Origin: Erysipelothrix aquatica
GTDB taxonomy: Bacteria; Bacillota_I; Bacilli_A; Erysipelotrichales; Erysipelotrichaceae
Assembly (NCBI RefSeq): GCF_009828775.2
Contig: NZ_WTSY02000001.1
Coordinates: forward strand, 57,351 to 121,350
Reading direction: 5' to 3'
Length of the DNA: 64,000 nucleotides
The notes under the pieces are model-generated. The model worked only from the letters and a program-made list of their open reading frames with translations, was not told where the DNA came from and did no database searches. A program made the translations under genes and the position numbers. The first letter of the stretch is position 1; the number at the start of each line of letters is the position of its first letter. This document shows, piece after piece, positions 52,502 to 63,957 of this stretch.

Positions 52502-54553
52502 TTATTGTGATTTACGTGCCATATAGTAATCCATAACAGCATGTGTTGCATACCCACATTCGTTAGCGATTGTTTGTCGCGTCGCTTGTGCTTCAGTTAC
52601 AGATTTAGGTGCAATACAGCTTACCGCGATTTCTGGTTGTTCATAAGGAGCATATCCGATATACGTACTATTTCGTAATTCAATGCCGTCAGAACTTATT
52701 TGAGCCGTTCCAGATTTGCCAGCTGATTTGTAGTTTTCTTTTCCAGAGGCATACCCTTCTCCAGAGGAAATATAAAGTCTCATACCCTCTTGAACAACAC
52801 GCAACGATTCGAGATCATCAAGCGTACTCAATGCTTGAGGAGTGTTTTCACTAACCATTGCTTTGGTATCTTGGTTGAATGTTCCTGTCGCAAGACGTGG
52901 TTTCATTCTCGTTCCATTATTTGCAATGGTTGCAACAAATTGATTCAATTCCATGACATTATAGGTATCATATTGACCAATAGCAAGTTCGAGTAATTTG
53001 CTATCAGCTTCACGAGATCCAATGTATCCAATTTCTTCACGTGGGAAGTCAACATTAGTTGGCACCCCTAAACCAAATTGAGAATAGTATGAACGCATTA
53101 AGTCATATGTTGCTGGTCCATCTGGGAAAATTAGTGAACTTCCAGGTACGTATGTTGCATTGCCAAGGCGAATTGCAACATTAAACATGTAGATGTTACT
53201 TGACATTTGAAGCGCCGAACGCGCATCAACATTGCCAATTCCATCTTTCCATGAATGTCGAATCAGTCCTCCGATATTCATCGGTGCATCGTGAATTAAT
53301 TCATTCGGTTGAATTACATCTTCGGATAGACCCATATATACTGTTGCCGGTTTGACAGTCGAACCAACAGCAAAAGTTCCGTTTGAAAGCATTGTACTTT
53401 GAATATCATTCCAATACTTCATTTCACCACTTGAATTATTTTCCTTCATTGCAGCAATTGCAAGAATATCTCCTGTCCGTGGGTCTGAAACAATCATGTG
53501 CATTTGATCCATAGCTGTACGTTGTGGATCTTTATTAACATCCGTAATTCTTTTGGTAAGTTCTGCTTCTACAAACTTTTGTAGATCTGTATCCAAGGCA
53601 AGTTTTAAACCATAACCCTTGCGCCCTTCAGAGCGCAATTGTTTTGTTCCTGATTGATACTCATATTGTGTATCAATACCTGATAACTCGTTTTCATATT
53701 GATACTCGAGTCCCGAAACACCGACCTCATCATCTGCTTGATATCCCTTGGCAATGTAGGTGTCAAGTTTTTGTTCGGGAATATCTCCAAGCGATCCGTA
53801 TAAATTCTTGATATCAACCGTTTCGTTATAGACACGTTCCCACTCTGTATCATAGCTAAACCCTGGAAAATCATTTGAATGTTCAGCAAGATATGATATC
53901 TGTTCGTTGGTTGCATTTTCATACACGATAGACGACTGACCCAGTTGACCATTATTCATCTTTACTTGAATTTCAAAAGTTGCTTTGTCTTCTTCTGTAA
54001 GTGTATTCAAATGATCTGGAGTAATGCGTGATTTTATAAGTTCATCATACTCTTCCTTAGTCATGTTTCCTTTTGTATACGACTTGTATTCTTCTTCAGT
54101 AACTAAATCTTCACCATAGTCATTTAGTCTTAGCCATAGTACCTTGTTATCATCTTCATTCAATGAATGTTGGATATTGAAAGTTTTGGCAAACAGTTTT
54201 GCAACATCCCATTGATCATCCGCAGATGTATTTCTTGGTCGGTCATAAACAATAACTTTTTTAGCTTGATTTGAAACTAAGTTAACACCATTACGGTCCA
54301 CCATTTCACCTCGCATTGTTTGAGAGTAAAGTGGTGGTGTTTGGTATTTCTCATATAGGTTTGCATAATGATCTGCTTGAACGATTTGAATCGTATAAAG
54401 ACGATAAATCAAACCTCCGGCAATTGCCGCCAACAAAATCATAAATATCTGTAAACGGACATCGATGACTTTTTTGATATTGAGATCTTTTTTCAAATGT
54501 TCACTACTACCACTGTAGTTTTTGACTTTATCTTTTTGTCTTCGACGATCCAT
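52502..54553 (-). CDS. Class B penicillin-binding protein (PBP2-like transpeptidase)
   Basis: This 683-residue enzyme cross-links peptidoglycan. A cytoplasmic basic N-terminus is followed by one membrane anchor (about 34-52), the dimerisation domain (about 70-300) and the transpeptidase domain. The active-site serine is in GSTVKP (STVK), the second motif is SSN in LQMSSNIYM and the third is KSGTA in GKSGTAQ, where KTG is more usual. It resembles PBP2/MrdA elongation-type enzymes; a division PBP role cannot be excluded. It is last in the ybeY-rpoD operon, nine bases after the helicase gene. Confidence 0.92.
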   Translation of the reverse strand: MDRRRQKDKVKNYSGSSEHLKKDLNIKKVIDVRLQIFMILLAAIAGGLIYRLYTIQIVQADHYANLYEKYQTPPLYSQTMRGEMVDRNGVNLVSNQAKKVIVYDRPRNTSADDQWDVAKLFAKTFNIQHSLNEDDNKVLWLRLNDYGEDLVTEEEYKSYTKGNMTKEEYDELIKSRITPDHLNTLTEEDKATFEIQVKMNNGQLGQSSIVYENATNEQISYLAEHSNDFPGFSYDTEWERVYNETVDIKNLYGSLGDIPEQKLDTYIAKGYQADDEVGVSGLEYQYENELSGIDTQYEYQSGTKQLRSEGRKGYGLKLALDTDLQKFVEAELTKRITDVNKDPQRTAMDQMHMIVSDPRTGDILAIAAMKENNSSGEMKYWNDIQSTMLSNGTFAVGSTVKPATVYMGLSEDVIQPNELIHDAPMNIGGLIRHSWKDGIGNVDARSALQMSSNIYMFNVAIRLGNATYVPGSSLIFPDGPATYDLMRSYYSQFGLGVPTNVDFPREEIGYIGSREADSKLLELAIGQYDTYNVMELNQFVATIANNGTRMKPRLATGTFNQDTKAMVSENTPQALSTLDDLESLRVVQEGMRLYISSGEGYASGKENYKSAGKSGTAQISSDGIELRNSTYIGYAPYEQPEIAVSCIAPKSVTEAQATRQTIANECGYATHAVMDYYMARKSQ

Positions 54554-54562
54554 AACTACCTC

Positions 54563-55900
54563 CTATGAATTTTCGTAAGTCTCACGTTCACGTTGGCGTT
54601 CTTTAGCACGTTCTTTCTTTTGCTCACGAATCTCGTTTCGAATCATATCTCTACGTTTCTTTTGCATTAGTGATTCAATTTCACGTTTTCGTTTCTTTTT
54701 ATAACCCGGTTTAACTTTAACGTTTTTACGGTTTAGAATTTGAACAACTTCAGGATCAAGTTGTTTTGTACGTTTCTGAATATTGTACCAAGGACGGACA
54801 TCATCCAATTGACCATCACGAATTCGTTTATATTCAAAGTTCACACCGGTTTTCATCAAACGTGTAACCGAACTTTGATCTTTAGGTCCAACAATACTAA
54901 TCGCAAACCCTTCACGACCACTACGGCCTGTACGGCCTGTACGGTGTGTGTAGAAGTCCAAATCATGGGTTGGTAATCCTGCATTAATAACATGGCTAAT
55001 CTCTGGTAAATCGATACCACGGGCCGCCAAATCAGTTGCAACGATGTAACGAACTTTTTTGCTATGAATTCGGCTAATAACTTGTTTACGTCCGCGGTCA
55101 CTCACATCACCATGAATTTCAACACAATCAATACCATAATCTCGTAAATATGCAGCAATCTCAGTTGCCTGTGTTTTTGTATTGGTAAATACAATGGCAA
55201 GTAATGGATTAATGCTTCCAAGAACATCAAGAACTGCCTCATTCATATCACGATGACGTTGATTAATTAAAATATGTTCAATTCGAGGTTTAAGAACTTC
55301 TTCCTCAGAAACAATTTCAATTGGATTTTTCAAATATTTTTTAATAAATGCACGTAATCCTTGCGGAATTGTCGCACTAAACAACATAAATACCGCATCA
55401 TCTTTAATTCGTGACGCAATAGTGTTTACTTCTTCAATAAATCCATAGTCAAGCATCATATCGGCTTCATCAACAATAAAAGCTTTGATGTAGTCCATAC
55501 GAATAACATTCCACGATAGTATATCTAAAAGTTTTCCTGGAGTTGTAATTAAAATATGGGGTTGTTTTTCAAGTTTACTACGTAAACGTGAGTTGTCCAT
55601 ACCTCCAATGGCTAAATCGATGGTATAACGATCATCGATTTCCATGATATCTTTCGAAAATTCGAAAATTTGCATTGCTAATTCGCGAGTTGGCGCGAGT
55701 ATTACTGCTTGTGTTTGTTCTAAATCTACTTCAATAAGTTCTAAAATCGCAAATAGAAAGGCATGTGTTTTCCCTGTACCCGTGTCCGATTTTACAATCA
55801 AGTCACGTTTTTTTGAGATTTGGTCGAGCACCTTTTCTTGAACTGATGTTAATGATTTAAAACCATTTTTCTTAATTAGTGCTTTATTGATATTATTCAT
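54563..55900 (-). CDS. cshB: DEAD-box RNA helicase, CshB-like
   Basis: The 445-residue helicase shows the Q motif region, motif I SDTGTGKTHAF, Ia APTRELA, II VDEADMML, III SATIP, and the C-terminal motifs V TDLAARGID and VI HRTGRTGR. A long lysine/arginine-rich tail (about 395-440) should bind RNA. CshB-type helicases act in cold adaptation, ribosome assembly and mRNA decay. The gene lies in the rpoD operon next to trmK, as in Bacillus (cshB near sigA-trmK). CshB is chosen from context. Confidence 0.9.
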   Translation of the reverse strand: MNNINKALIKKNGFKSLTSVQEKVLDQISKKRDLIVKSDTGTGKTHAFLFAILELIEVDLEQTQAVILAPTRELAMQIFEFSKDIMEIDDRYTIDLAIGGMDNSRLRSKLEKQPHILITTPGKLLDILSWNVIRMDYIKAFIVDEADMMLDYGFIEEVNTIASRIKDDAVFMLFSATIPQGLRAFIKKYLKNPIEIVSEEEVLKPRIEHILINQRHRDMNEAVLDVLGSINPLLAIVFTNTKTQATEIAAYLRDYGIDCVEIHGDVSDRGRKQVISRIHSKKVRYIVATDLAARGIDLPEISHVINAGLPTHDLDFYTHRTGRTGRSGREGFAISIVGPKDQSSVTRLMKTGVNFEYKRIRDGQLDDVRPWYNIQKRTKQLDPEVVQILNRKNVKVKPGYKKKRKREIESLMQKKRRDMIRNEIREQKKERAKERQRERETYENS

Positions 55901-55914
55901 ACTAACACTCCTTT

Positions 55915-56553
55915 CTATACAATTTTGTTTAATAATTGAAATTCTTCTTCAAGCGTCAAGTCATGTTGCTTGATGCGATCCAGATGGTCTTTACGTCCCA
56001 TCAGATATTTCTTGTAGTTAGTATCCAGATTCTTCATAAGAATTGGACCGAGAGTCATCTCTTCATAACTTAGGTTGACAGCAATTCCGGTCTTTTGGAG
56101 CTTCATCATAAAGACTGGGATATCGCGTTCCATTAGAAACGCTTCGTCAACAATCGTAAACCCCGATTGTGACACAATATCCCGAAACCATGCATTCTTA
56201 GTATTAGACTGTATCAAAATTACATCGTTATCCTTAAATGGATATTCTTTGATAATTTCCCAAATCGTTTCCGCTCCCATACCAGCAGCAACATAACAAT
56301 TTGCAAGCCCTTTAAACGATTTGAGACCATCGCTTAAAACAAGCTCCGTCACATCTTCATAACCATGCTTCACGACGTTTTGACGTGCTGCATCCAAAGG
56401 CATCGGGGCAATATCGAGTCCGTAGGCAAAGTCACAAATGCCATCTTCAAGACATTTGATCATTAGTAACCCATGATCAGTCCCAATATCTGCCATTCGT
56501 GATCCTTCAGGAACCATATCTAAGAGTCTTTGTAATCGTTGCGATAACTTCAT
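55915..56553 (-). CDS. trmK: tRNA (adenine(22)-N1)-methyltransferase TrmK
   Basis: TrmK methylates N1 of adenine 22 in the D-loop of several tRNAs. The 212-residue protein has motif I MADIGTDHGLL (about 20-30), YGLDIAPMPLD (acidic residue of strand 2) and the motif IV region NCYVAAGMGAETIW. It starts three bases after rpoD. The sigA-trmK adjacency is conserved in Firmicutes. Confidence 0.94.
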   Translation of the reverse strand: MKLSQRLQRLLDMVPEGSRMADIGTDHGLLMIKCLEDGICDFAYGLDIAPMPLDAARQNVVKHGYEDVTELVLSDGLKSFKGLANCYVAAGMGAETIWEIIKEYPFKDNDVILIQSNTKNAWFRDIVSQSGFTIVDEAFLMERDIPVFMMKLQKTGIAVNLSYEEMTLGPILMKNLDTNYKKYLMGRKDHLDRIKQHDLTLEEEFQLLNKIV

Positions 56554-56556
56554 AAA

Positions 56557-57933
56557 TTATCGTTTGTCAACAAAGTCACGAAGACGTTTTGAGCGTGTTG
56601 GATGTTTCAATTTACGAAGCGCTTTTGCCTCGATTTGACGAATCCGTTCACGTGTGACATTAAATTCTTTACCAACTTCTTCAAGCGTACGAGTACGGCC
56701 ATCTTCAAGACCAAAACGAAGACGTAGGACTTTTTCTTCGCGTTCAGTAAGACCCTCTAAAACCATATTAATTTCTTCTTTTAAGAGTTGATTATTTGCA
56801 TAGTCATCTGGTGACATCGCATCTTTATCCTCAATGAAATCACCAAGATGTGAATCATCTTCTTCACCAATTGGGGTTTCGAGCGATACCGGATCAAGTG
56901 CAATTTTTTGAATCTCGCGTACTTTATCAGGTGTCATATTTTCCATTTCAGCGGCAATTTCTTCTGCTGTTGGCTCACGTCCTAATGTTTGGACTAATGA
57001 ACGTTGAATACGTGTTAATTTATTGATAGTCTCCACCATGTGAACTGGGATACGAATAGTACGCGCTTGGTCAGCAATCGCACGTGTGATTGCTTGGCGA
57101 ATCCACCATGTTGCGTATGTTGAGAACTTAAAGCCTTTAGTATAGTCAAATTTTTCAACAGCCTTAACAAGCCCCATGTTTCCTTCTTGAATTAAGTCAA
57201 GGAACAACATACCACGACCAACGTATTTTTTAGCAATCGATACCACAAGACGTAAGTTTGCTGAAATCAAAATACGGCGTGCTTCGAGTCCGTCATAATA
57301 AGTAGTTTCACAGTTTTCGATATAAGCAAGGTTTGCTTCATCATCAACAAAATGTTCTTTTAAAATTTCAAATATTTCTTCAATTTTAATTGTCGTTAAT
57401 AATTCATCAAATTCTTCATCGGTTACATCTGGTGCATAGCGCTCGCGATAAATATTTATAATGAGAACCCGTGCTTCTTCCCCTTCTTGGAGTCGACGTG
57501 CAATTTCTGGCTCATCTTTCGCATCGAGTAAGTTAACGCGGCCTATCTCTTTGAGATACATTTTAACTGGATCATTAATACGAACCATGTTGGCACTTGT
57601 TAATTCATTTTCATAGGAGCTGAGATCAACTTTGTTCATTGAATCGTCGAATGGCCCTTCGCCATCTTCGCCATCTTCACCAAGATACTCTTCAGCAATT
57701 TCATCATCGTCTTCAATCATTTCCTCAGAAATTTCTGCTTCGCCGATTTCATCTACTAAACGAATATCGTTATCGCTAAACCATTGGAACAATTCCTCGT
57801 TATCTTCGTCACTTAGTGATAAATGACTTGTCGATTTTTCAACAACAGCATTCAGTAAGGCACCTTGCTTTTCATTTTCTTTAATAAAAAACTCTTTTAC
57901 TTCATCAAGTGTTTTCATTTTTTTACGTGTCAT
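56557..57933 (-). CDS. rpoD: Primary sigma factor SigA (RpoD)
   Basis: RpoD directs RNA polymerase to housekeeping promoters. The 458-residue protein carries an acidic region 1.1-1.2, region 2 with [20 protein letters not shown] and [17 protein letters not shown] (-10 recognition), region 3, and region 4.2 with [17 protein letters not shown] (-35 recognition). TTGACA/TATAAT promoters seen in this window fit these regions. It forms the classical dnaG-rpoD pair with a 1-base gap. Confidence 0.98.
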   Translation of the reverse strand: MTRKKMKTLDEVKEFFIKENEKQGALLNAVVEKSTSHLSLSDEDNEELFQWFSDNDIRLVDEIGEAEISEEMIEDDDEIAEEYLGEDGEDGEGPFDDSMNKVDLSSYENELTSANMVRINDPVKMYLKEIGRVNLLDAKDEPEIARRLQEGEEARVLIINIYRERYAPDVTDEEFDELLTTIKIEEIFEILKEHFVDDEANLAYIENCETTYYDGLEARRILISANLRLVVSIAKKYVGRGMLFLDLIQEGNMGLVKAVEKFDYTKGFKFSTYATWWIRQAITRAIADQARTIRIPVHMVETINKLTRIQRSLVQTLGREPTAEEIAAEMENMTPDKVREIQKIALDPVSLETPIGEEDDSHLGDFIEDKDAMSPDDYANNQLLKEEINMVLEGLTEREEKVLRLRFGLEDGRTRTLEEVGKEFNVTRERIRQIEAKALRKLKHPTRSKRLRDFVDKR

Positions 57934-57934
57934 A

Positions 57935-59689
57935 CTAATTCTCTCCTCCTTGATTATTATTCTCTCTTTTTAATCGTATTGCAGCTTCAAGAAGCCTTTG
58001 TTGCTCATCAAGTTGAAGTTGCTTCCGCCCTTCATCTTTTAGCCCTCGAATCCCAAGGCGACTCAATTCAGTGCGAATTAGCGCTATGTTCTGTTCAAGA
58101 CTGCGAACATCGTAGTCACCAACAACATCACTCGAATCGATTTCTATTGCAAATTGTCTCATATTTTCTTGAATATCATGTGATAAGATATCAGCAATTT
58201 CTATTGCATCGTTTTTACGATACAAATCAAGAATAATTAATGCAAAATCAGTTGCGATATCATTGACCAAAAATCCAAGTTGGTCACGGTATTGATATGC
58301 TGCTTCCTTCGACTCCAACATTTGCTTTAAGATAGCACGCTCAGGTATCAGTACTTTAAAGTCTTTACTCTGAACAACTAGGGGTGTCTGTCGATGGATT
58401 GGTGCTTGAACTTTTGCTTGTAATTGTTGATTTAAAACACTTACTTCAAAATTTGTCATATCTGCAATTTTCTTCGTGTAGTAACTTTGGGTCAATTCAT
58501 CTTCGGTTCGTAAATGTTCGAGCATAAATTCTACAATACGCTTACGATTTTCAAATGATTCGAGACCATAATTTCCAATTGCATAACTAATTAGAAAATC
58601 GAGCCAACCAATGCGGTCTACCAGACCGCTTTTCACTTTTTCTGGGCCAAGATTTCGTATCGCATCATCTGGGTCCATACCTGTATCATTATACCATATT
58701 GACACTGTACATTGCGCATCTCTTAACTTCTGTCCAATAGCAAATGTCGCTTCAAGACCGGCACGGTCCCCGTCAAACGCTAACACGATGTCATTAGTTG
58801 CTTGCTTCAAGATTCTAATCTGCTGTGGAGTACAAGCTACCCCTAATAGTGACACGACGTTCTCAACGCCTATGGCACTAAATGAAATCGCATCTGTTAC
58901 CCCTTCAGTAATGATTAAATATCCTTCTTTTCGCGCATATTCCTTCGCATTATGAAAGTTATAGACCATATTTCCCTTGGTATACACTTCAGTTTCGGAC
59001 GTATTGATGTATTTGACGGAATTTGAATCATGTAAAGCTCGGGCACTAAATCCAATTGCTTTCCCGTATGGATCATGTAAAGGGAACATAATTCGATTGT
59101 AAAATACATCTCTAAACCCATCGTCTGTCATTCGGACAAGGTCCGCTTTAATCAATAATTCATCATCAAATCCTTTAGCAGATAGATAATTGTATATTTG
59201 ATTATTACCAAGCGCTACACCGATGCCGAAGCGGTCAATCGTAGCTTGAGTATACCCTCTTTGTTGCAGCTTTTCATGTGCTTCTTTACCATCTTTAGTT
59301 GATAATTGTAATGCAGTAAATTGCTGCGCCTCTTTGAGTGCCTCATAAAGTTTTTCTTTTTCGGGGTCCTTGGGTACAACATTGACCGTTTGGTACTCCG
59401 AGACATCTATGTTAAGGCGGCTTGCAGCCCGTGTGACTGATTCAATAAAGGTAATATGTTCAAAGTTTTCTATAAATGAAAACACGTTACCTGCCGCACC
59501 ACATACAAAGCATTTATAAATTTGACGATCGGGAGAAACCGACATCGATGGATCGTGGTCATCATGAAAAGGACAAACTCCCCAATAGTTTTTGCCCTTT
59601 TTCGTCAGCGTCATATACTGTGAAATTGTATCAACGATATCGCTCTTTGAGCGGATATCGTTGATGAGTTCTTCTGGCATTCGCCGCAT
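57935..59689 (-). CDS. dnaG: DNA primase
   Basis: DnaG makes RNA primers for replication. The 584-residue protein has the zinc site CPFH (about 40-43) and CFVC (about 61-64), the TOPRIM motifs [10 protein letters not shown] and AFDGDRAG, and a C-terminal DnaB-binding region. The zinc-domain motif [14 protein letters not shown] is typical. It lies between glyQS and rpoD in the macromolecular synthesis operon. Confidence 0.97.
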   Translation of the reverse strand: MRRMPEELINDIRSKSDIVDTISQYMTLTKKGKNYWGVCPFHDDHDPSMSVSPDRQIYKCFVCGAAGNVFSFIENFEHITFIESVTRAASRLNIDVSEYQTVNVVPKDPEKEKLYEALKEAQQFTALQLSTKDGKEAHEKLQQRGYTQATIDRFGIGVALGNNQIYNYLSAKGFDDELLIKADLVRMTDDGFRDVFYNRIMFPLHDPYGKAIGFSARALHDSNSVKYINTSETEVYTKGNMVYNFHNAKEYARKEGYLIITEGVTDAISFSAIGVENVVSLLGVACTPQQIRILKQATNDIVLAFDGDRAGLEATFAIGQKLRDAQCTVSIWYNDTGMDPDDAIRNLGPEKVKSGLVDRIGWLDFLISYAIGNYGLESFENRKRIVEFMLEHLRTEDELTQSYYTKKIADMTNFEVSVLNQQLQAKVQAPIHRQTPLVVQSKDFKVLIPERAILKQMLESKEAAYQYRDQLGFLVNDIATDFALIILDLYRKNDAIEIADILSHDIQENMRQFAIEIDSSDVVGDYDVRSLEQNIALIRTELSRLGIRGLKDEGRKQLQLDEQQRLLEAAIRLKRENNNQGGEN

Positions 59690-59694
59690 TTACA

Positions 59695-61071
59695 TCACCC
59701 GTAAATTTCTTGTTTCATGATTGATTTAGCTTCATCAATCGTTACACGTTTTTGTTCCATTGAATCGCGGAAACGAATTGTAACTTGGTTATCTTCTAAA
59801 GAGTCAAAGTCAACTGTAATACAGTATGGTGTTCCAACTGCATCCTGACGTCGGTAGCGTTTTCCGATGCTTCCAGTTTCGTCATAGTCACATGCGAAAT
59901 CGCCAATTAATTCATGCATCACTTCAGTCGCTTTTTCGCCTAATTTTTTTGAAAGTGGCAAGACTGTTACTTGAGTTGGTGCAACTTTAGGATGGAAATG
60001 CATAACAATACGTGTATCGTCATTTTCAAGCGTTTCTTCATCGTATGCTTCACACATAAGTGCCAGCATCAAGCGTTCCACTCCCAATGATGGCTCAACA
60101 GTATAAGGAATATACTTTTCGTTAGTTTCAGGATCATGATACTCCATGCTTACTTTTGAGTGTTCTTGGTGTTGTTTAAGGTCAAAGTCAGTTCTATCAG
60201 CAATACCCCAAAGCTCATCAAAGCCCCATGGGTAACGGTATTCGATATCTGAAGTTGCTACCGAGTAGTGTGATAATTCTTCAGCATCATGCTCGCGAAT
60301 TCGTAAATTATCACGATCTATACCAAGACTTACCAACCAATCCATCGCAAATTTTTGCCAATGCTCATACCATTTAATGTCTTCACCTGGTTTAACAAAG
60401 AATTCAAGTTCCATTTGTTCAAACTCACGTGTACGGAAAATGAACTGACCTGGTGTGATTTCATTTCTAAAAGATTTACCAATTTGAGCAATACCGAATG
60501 GTAATTTTTTACGCATTGAGCGTTGAACATTACGATAGTTTACAAACATTCCCTGTGCAGTTTCCGGACGTAAATAGATAGCATTTGAACTGTCCTCGAT
60601 AACGCCTTGGAATGTCTTAAACATTAAGTTAAATTGGCGAATCTTCGTGAAATCATGACCACCACATTTTGGACATGGAACTTTATGTGTTTCGATATAG
60701 TTTTCCATTTCTTCCAAAGTCATAATTCCCGCATTTATTTCAACATCACTAAAATCTTCGATTAATTTATCAGCACGGTGACGTGTATTACATATGCGAC
60801 AATCCATGAGTGGATCATTAAATGTATCTAAGTGGCCACTTGCTTTCCAAACCTGCGGATTCATTAGAATCGCAGATTGGATTCCAACGTTATAAGGGTT
60901 TCGTGAAACAAAGGACTCCCACCATAATTTCTTTACATTTTCTTTGAGTTCAACTCCTAATGGTCCAAAGTCCCATGTATTTGCTAAACCACCATAAATT
61001 TCACTTCCTTGGAAAACAAATCCCGAAGTTCGTACATGGTTAACGACTGTTTCAAAATTTTTATTCTTCAT
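59695..61071 (-). CDS. glyQS: Glycyl-tRNA synthetase, eukaryotic-type dimer
   Basis: This single-chain class II enzyme (458 residues) charges tRNA-Gly. It has motif 2 in [28 protein letters not shown] sequence ([13 protein letters not shown]), motif 3 in EPSLGVERL and two CxxC pairs (CRIC and CPKC) in an inserted zinc region. The start is the ATG with an AAAGGTGAT site; a TTG five codons earlier would overlap that site. It belongs to the recO-glyQS-dnaG cluster. Confidence 0.96.
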   Translation of the reverse strand: MKNKNFETVVNHVRTSGFVFQGSEIYGGLANTWDFGPLGVELKENVKKLWWESFVSRNPYNVGIQSAILMNPQVWKASGHLDTFNDPLMDCRICNTRHRADKLIEDFSDVEINAGIMTLEEMENYIETHKVPCPKCGGHDFTKIRQFNLMFKTFQGVIEDSSNAIYLRPETAQGMFVNYRNVQRSMRKKLPFGIAQIGKSFRNEITPGQFIFRTREFEQMELEFFVKPGEDIKWYEHWQKFAMDWLVSLGIDRDNLRIREHDAEELSHYSVATSDIEYRYPWGFDELWGIADRTDFDLKQHQEHSKVSMEYHDPETNEKYIPYTVEPSLGVERLMLALMCEAYDEETLENDDTRIVMHFHPKVAPTQVTVLPLSKKLGEKATEVMHELIGDFACDYDETGSIGKRYRRQDAVGTPYCITVDFDSLEDNQVTIRFRDSMEQKRVTIDEAKSIMKQEIYG

Positions 61072-61089
61072 AATATCACCTTTCAATAT

Positions 61090-61794
61090 TTAAACATTTA
61101 ACATGAGCTGCCAACTATTTAATGTCATATCAGAATGATATTCTAAATAGCGCACAAGTCTCTCTAGTAGTGGCGTAGTATCAAATGACTTGAGATATGC
61201 TTCAACATTTTGATTATCAAACAGACCTTTTAATGCAACCAATACCATTTTTGAATCTTTATGTGTCGACGGACTGTGCTTAGCACACAGAAAACCACCG
61301 TACTCAATGGAGAATGTATTAATTCCCGTATCCCCACATCGAACACACGCATCGACATTGGGAGAAACTCCCTGGAGCCTAATTATTTCAGTGATTGCTA
61401 AAATTATTTGTATCTGTGTCGCATCACTTCCCATAATTTTATCCATTCTTGCATAGAAAATGTCATGATGACTTGGATCATAGGTCCGAATGATTATCTC
61501 ACAAATCAATGACATTTGCAGTAACCACTTAAAATTTTGTCGTAATTGGTGATGACTCTCTAAGAGTTCTCCCGTTCTGACTCGATTTAAACTGTTTTCT
61601 TTAAAGTTAAAACGATAGTTTACTTTTGAAAACTCTAACCCCAAACTTCCTTGTTTTGAAGTGGGTTTATAGTATCCTGGAACAACAAGTCTAATGAGAC
61701 CAGTCTTTTCCCCAAGAAAATGCACCATACAGTCAAATTCTCTATATGGTGTCGTACTTAATACAAAACCAATATCACTCGATTGGTTACTCAT
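61090..61794 (-). CDS. recO: Recombination mediator RecO
   Basis: RecO helps RecA load on SSB-coated DNA. The 234-residue protein has an N-terminal OB fold and a C-terminal zinc-finger region with CVRCG (about 151-155) and a later CAKHS, so three clear zinc ligands. It overlaps era by 8 bases and is translated from the same message. Confidence 0.92.
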   Translation of the reverse strand: MSNQSSDIGFVLSTTPYREFDCMVHFLGEKTGLIRLVVPGYYKPTSKQGSLGLEFSKVNYRFNFKENSLNRVRTGELLESHHQLRQNFKWLLQMSLICEIIIRTYDPSHHDIFYARMDKIMGSDATQIQIILAITEIIRLQGVSPNVDACVRCGDTGINTFSIEYGGFLCAKHSPSTHKDSKMVLVALKGLFDNQNVEAYLKSFDTTPLLERLVRYLEYHSDMTLNSWQLMLNV

Positions 61795-62680
61795 ACTCAG
61801 TTTCGATATAACCTAATTGATTTAGCATTCGACTGCGGTTGCGCCAGTTTTTCTCAACGCGAACAAATGTCTCTAAATAGACACTTTCACCGATAATTGT
61901 TTCTAACTCTTCACGAGCACGCAATCCAATTTCTTTAATCATTGACCCTTGTTTTCCAATAATTATTCCTTTTTGAGACATTCGATCAACAAGAATTACC
62001 GCATTAATAAGTGTCGAATTCTTTTTCTTCACAATACGTTCGATCGTTACAGCAACTGAGTGTGGAATTTCTTCTTCAGTTAATTGTAAGATTTTTTCAC
62101 GTATTATTTCTGCGTAAATAAATTGTTCAGGATAGGCACTTACTTGGTCTTTAGGGTAATACATAACCCCTTCTTCCGTATAATCAAGTGTTACTTCTAA
62201 GAGCTTGTCGACATTATTATTTTCTTTTGCAGAAATTGGAATAATTTCAGTGAAACCAAATTCAGAAAATTGATTGATTTTCGCAATTAAATCATTTTCA
62301 CTCATCGCATCAACTTTGTTGATGATAAGAAATTTAGGAAGTTTAACTGTTGCTAATTTATCCATAACGAACTGATCACCTTTACCAAAAGGTTCGGTCC
62401 CATCAATGATATAGTAAATTACATCAACACCTTTAAAGTGAGCGTATGATGCGCGATTCATACGTGATCCTAATTCATGCTTTGGTTTATGAATTCCAGG
62501 TGTATCAATAAATACAAGTTGATATTCCTCTTCTGTTAGTACCCCAATAATGGCATCGCGTGTCGTTTGTGCTTTCTCGGAAACTATTGCAATTTTTTGT
62601 TTTACGAGTTGATTAATTAACGTGGATTTCCCTGCATTAGGTCGTCCAATAATAGATATAAATCCTGATTTAAAACTCAC
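61787..62680 (-). CDS. era: Ribosome assembly GTPase Era
   Basis: Era binds the 3' end of 16S rRNA and helps 30S maturation. The 297-residue protein has GRPNAGKSTLIN (G1, 12-23), DTPGIHKP (G3), NKVD (G4) and a C-terminal KH domain with IIGKQGSMIKEIG. It is coupled to cdd (1-base overlap) and recO. Confidence 0.97.
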   Translation of the reverse strand: MSFKSGFISIIGRPNAGKSTLINQLVKQKIAIVSEKAQTTRDAIIGVLTEEEYQLVFIDTPGIHKPKHELGSRMNRASYAHFKGVDVIYYIIDGTEPFGKGDQFVMDKLATVKLPKFLIINKVDAMSENDLIAKINQFSEFGFTEIIPISAKENNNVDKLLEVTLDYTEEGVMYYPKDQVSAYPEQFIYAEIIREKILQLTEEEIPHSVAVTIERIVKKKNSTLINAVILVDRMSQKGIIIGKQGSMIKEIGLRAREELETIIGESVYLETFVRVEKNWRNRSRMLNQLGYIETEYE

Positions 62681-63075
62681 TATTTAAGGTCCTTCTTTCC
62701 AAACATCATTGGTAATAAATTTTGCATATTCGTTGTCTGTGTTTCTTTACGGTTTGACAGATAAATTGGCGTATCTTCATGAAGAAGTTCCGAAAGTACT
62801 TGACGACATATTCCACATGGGCCTGCTAGAATATCGCCATCGGTTACAATCGCAATCCCTACAATATCATCCGCACGATAACCATGTGAGTAACATGCAA
62901 ATACGGCAGAGCGCTCTCCACAGTTTGTTGCTCCATAGGAAGCATTTTCAATGTTTGCCCCAATGAAGGTTTGCCCATCGCGTGTGCGAATGCATGATCC
63001 AACATGGTAGTTGGAATATGGCGCATATGCATTTTCCATTGCACCAAATGCTAATTCAATCAATTCTTCTTTCAT
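62680..63075 (-). CDS. cdd: Cytidine deaminase
   Basis: Cdd converts cytidine and deoxycytidine to the uridine forms. The 131-residue tetrameric-type enzyme has NIENASYGATNCGERSA (zinc-ligand cysteine and catalytic glutamate) and GPCGICRQVL (the other two zinc cysteines). The dgkA-cdd-era order is the same as in Bacillus. It overlaps dgkA by 4 bases. Confidence 0.96.
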   Translation of the reverse strand: MKEELIELAFGAMENAYAPYSNYHVGSCIRTRDGQTFIGANIENASYGATNCGERSAVFACYSHGYRADDIVGIAIVTDGDILAGPCGICRQVLSELLHEDTPIYLSNRKETQTTNMQNLLPMMFGKKDLK

Positions 63076-63440
63076 AAGATTCTCCCCGCCAGAATAACAC
63101 TGGCCACTATAATTGCGTATATTGCTGCTAGAAGTACTGCCGCTGCTGCAATATCTTTTATTTCCTTTACATGTAAATTGTAACTTTGAATGAGCAAGTC
63201 ACATAAATCTTCCACTGCGGAATTCAAAAATTCTGTAATTAAGACAATGAAAATCGCACTAATTACAAACAACCACTCCACTGTACTGATATCAAGAAGT
63301 GCAAAAACAATGACAGTAATTACACCAAGAACGACTTGAAGCAAAATGCTTCGATCATATAAAAGCCCAGCTTTTATTCCAGCGAATGCTGCACCAAATT
63401 TTGATGCCCCGCGCTTAATCGTTTTTTGGAGCGATGTCAT
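63072..63440 (-). CDS. dgkA: Undecaprenol/diacylglycerol kinase
   Basis: From the [14 protein letters not shown] the protein has 122 residues with three membrane helices (about 33-50, 54-73 and 96-118), the DgkA family layout. It contains the conserved [13 protein letters not shown] stretch with the catalytic glutamate and the Asn-Ser-Ala-Val-Glu motif. In Gram-positives the substrate is undecaprenol, recycling the wall lipid carrier. A longer in-frame start would overlap most of ybeY and is not credible. Confidence 0.93.
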   Translation of the reverse strand: MTSLQKTIKRGASKFGAAFAGIKAGLLYDRSILLQVVLGVITVIVFALLDISTVEWLFVISAIFIVLITEFLNSAVEDLCDLLIQSYNLHVKEIKDIAAAAVLLAAIYAIIVASVILAGRIL

Positions 63441-63867
63441 TGAGTATCTCCTTTTGAAGCCCAAACATTTCTTTCTCTTCCTCAGGAGTATGGTGGTCAT
63501 ATCCGAGTAAATGTAGATAGCCGTGAGCAACCAAAAAACAGAACTCTCTTTTGAGTGTGTGCTCATAGTCTGTTGCTTGGCGTCGAATTGCATCAACACT
63601 AATGATAATGTCTCCCATTTGGAAGACTCCATCTTCAGTTTCTCCATCTTCAAAACTCAATACATCGGTTGGTCTATCAATATCACGAAAATCCTTGTTG
63701 TATGTATGAATTTCAGCATCGTCAACCAACACGACGTTAACACTCACCTGTTCTTGATTACCCGTTAAACGCAACGTTTCTTTCAGAATTGGCTTTAAAT
63801 ATTTTTGATATCCGCGCCATGACGCCTCTGAACTGTTATTAATAAAGTTTATTTGCATAATTATCAC
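63415..63867 (-). CDS. ybeY: Endoribonuclease YbeY
   Basis: YbeY is a zinc-dependent RNase needed for 16S rRNA processing and ribosome quality control. The 150-residue protein has the zinc motif [11 protein letters not shown] (about 114-124). It overlaps dgkA by 26 bases and is the first gene of the long operon in the window. A TATAAT box lies at 63878-63883, with a weak -35. The ATG is preceded by GGATGTGATA. Confidence 0.95.
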   Translation of the reverse strand: MIIMQINFINNSSEASWRGYQKYLKPILKETLRLTGNQEQVSVNVVLVDDAEIHTYNKDFRDIDRPTDVLSFEDGETEDGVFQMGDIIISVDAIRRQATDYEHTLKREFCFLVAHGYLHLLGYDHHTPEEEKEMFGLQKEILNDIAPKND

Positions 63868-63907
63868 ATCCTAATCTATTATATCACAGGCTAAAACACA
63901 TTGAAAC

Positions 63908-63957
63908 AAGATAACACCCACTGAAAATGCCTATTTGGCACTTTGAGATGTTATCTT
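63908..63957 (-). terminator. Hairpin upstream of ybeY
   Basis: AAGATAACA and TGTTATCTT form an outer stem around an inner TGCC/GGCA stem. It lies before the ybeY -10 box, so it probably ends a minus-strand gene beyond the right edge. The tail is only weakly U-rich. Confidence 0.4.

Noticed and set aside
63441..63653. Longer dgkA start
   Set aside because: The extra residues are an off-frame reading of ybeY and do not resemble a DgkA N-terminus.
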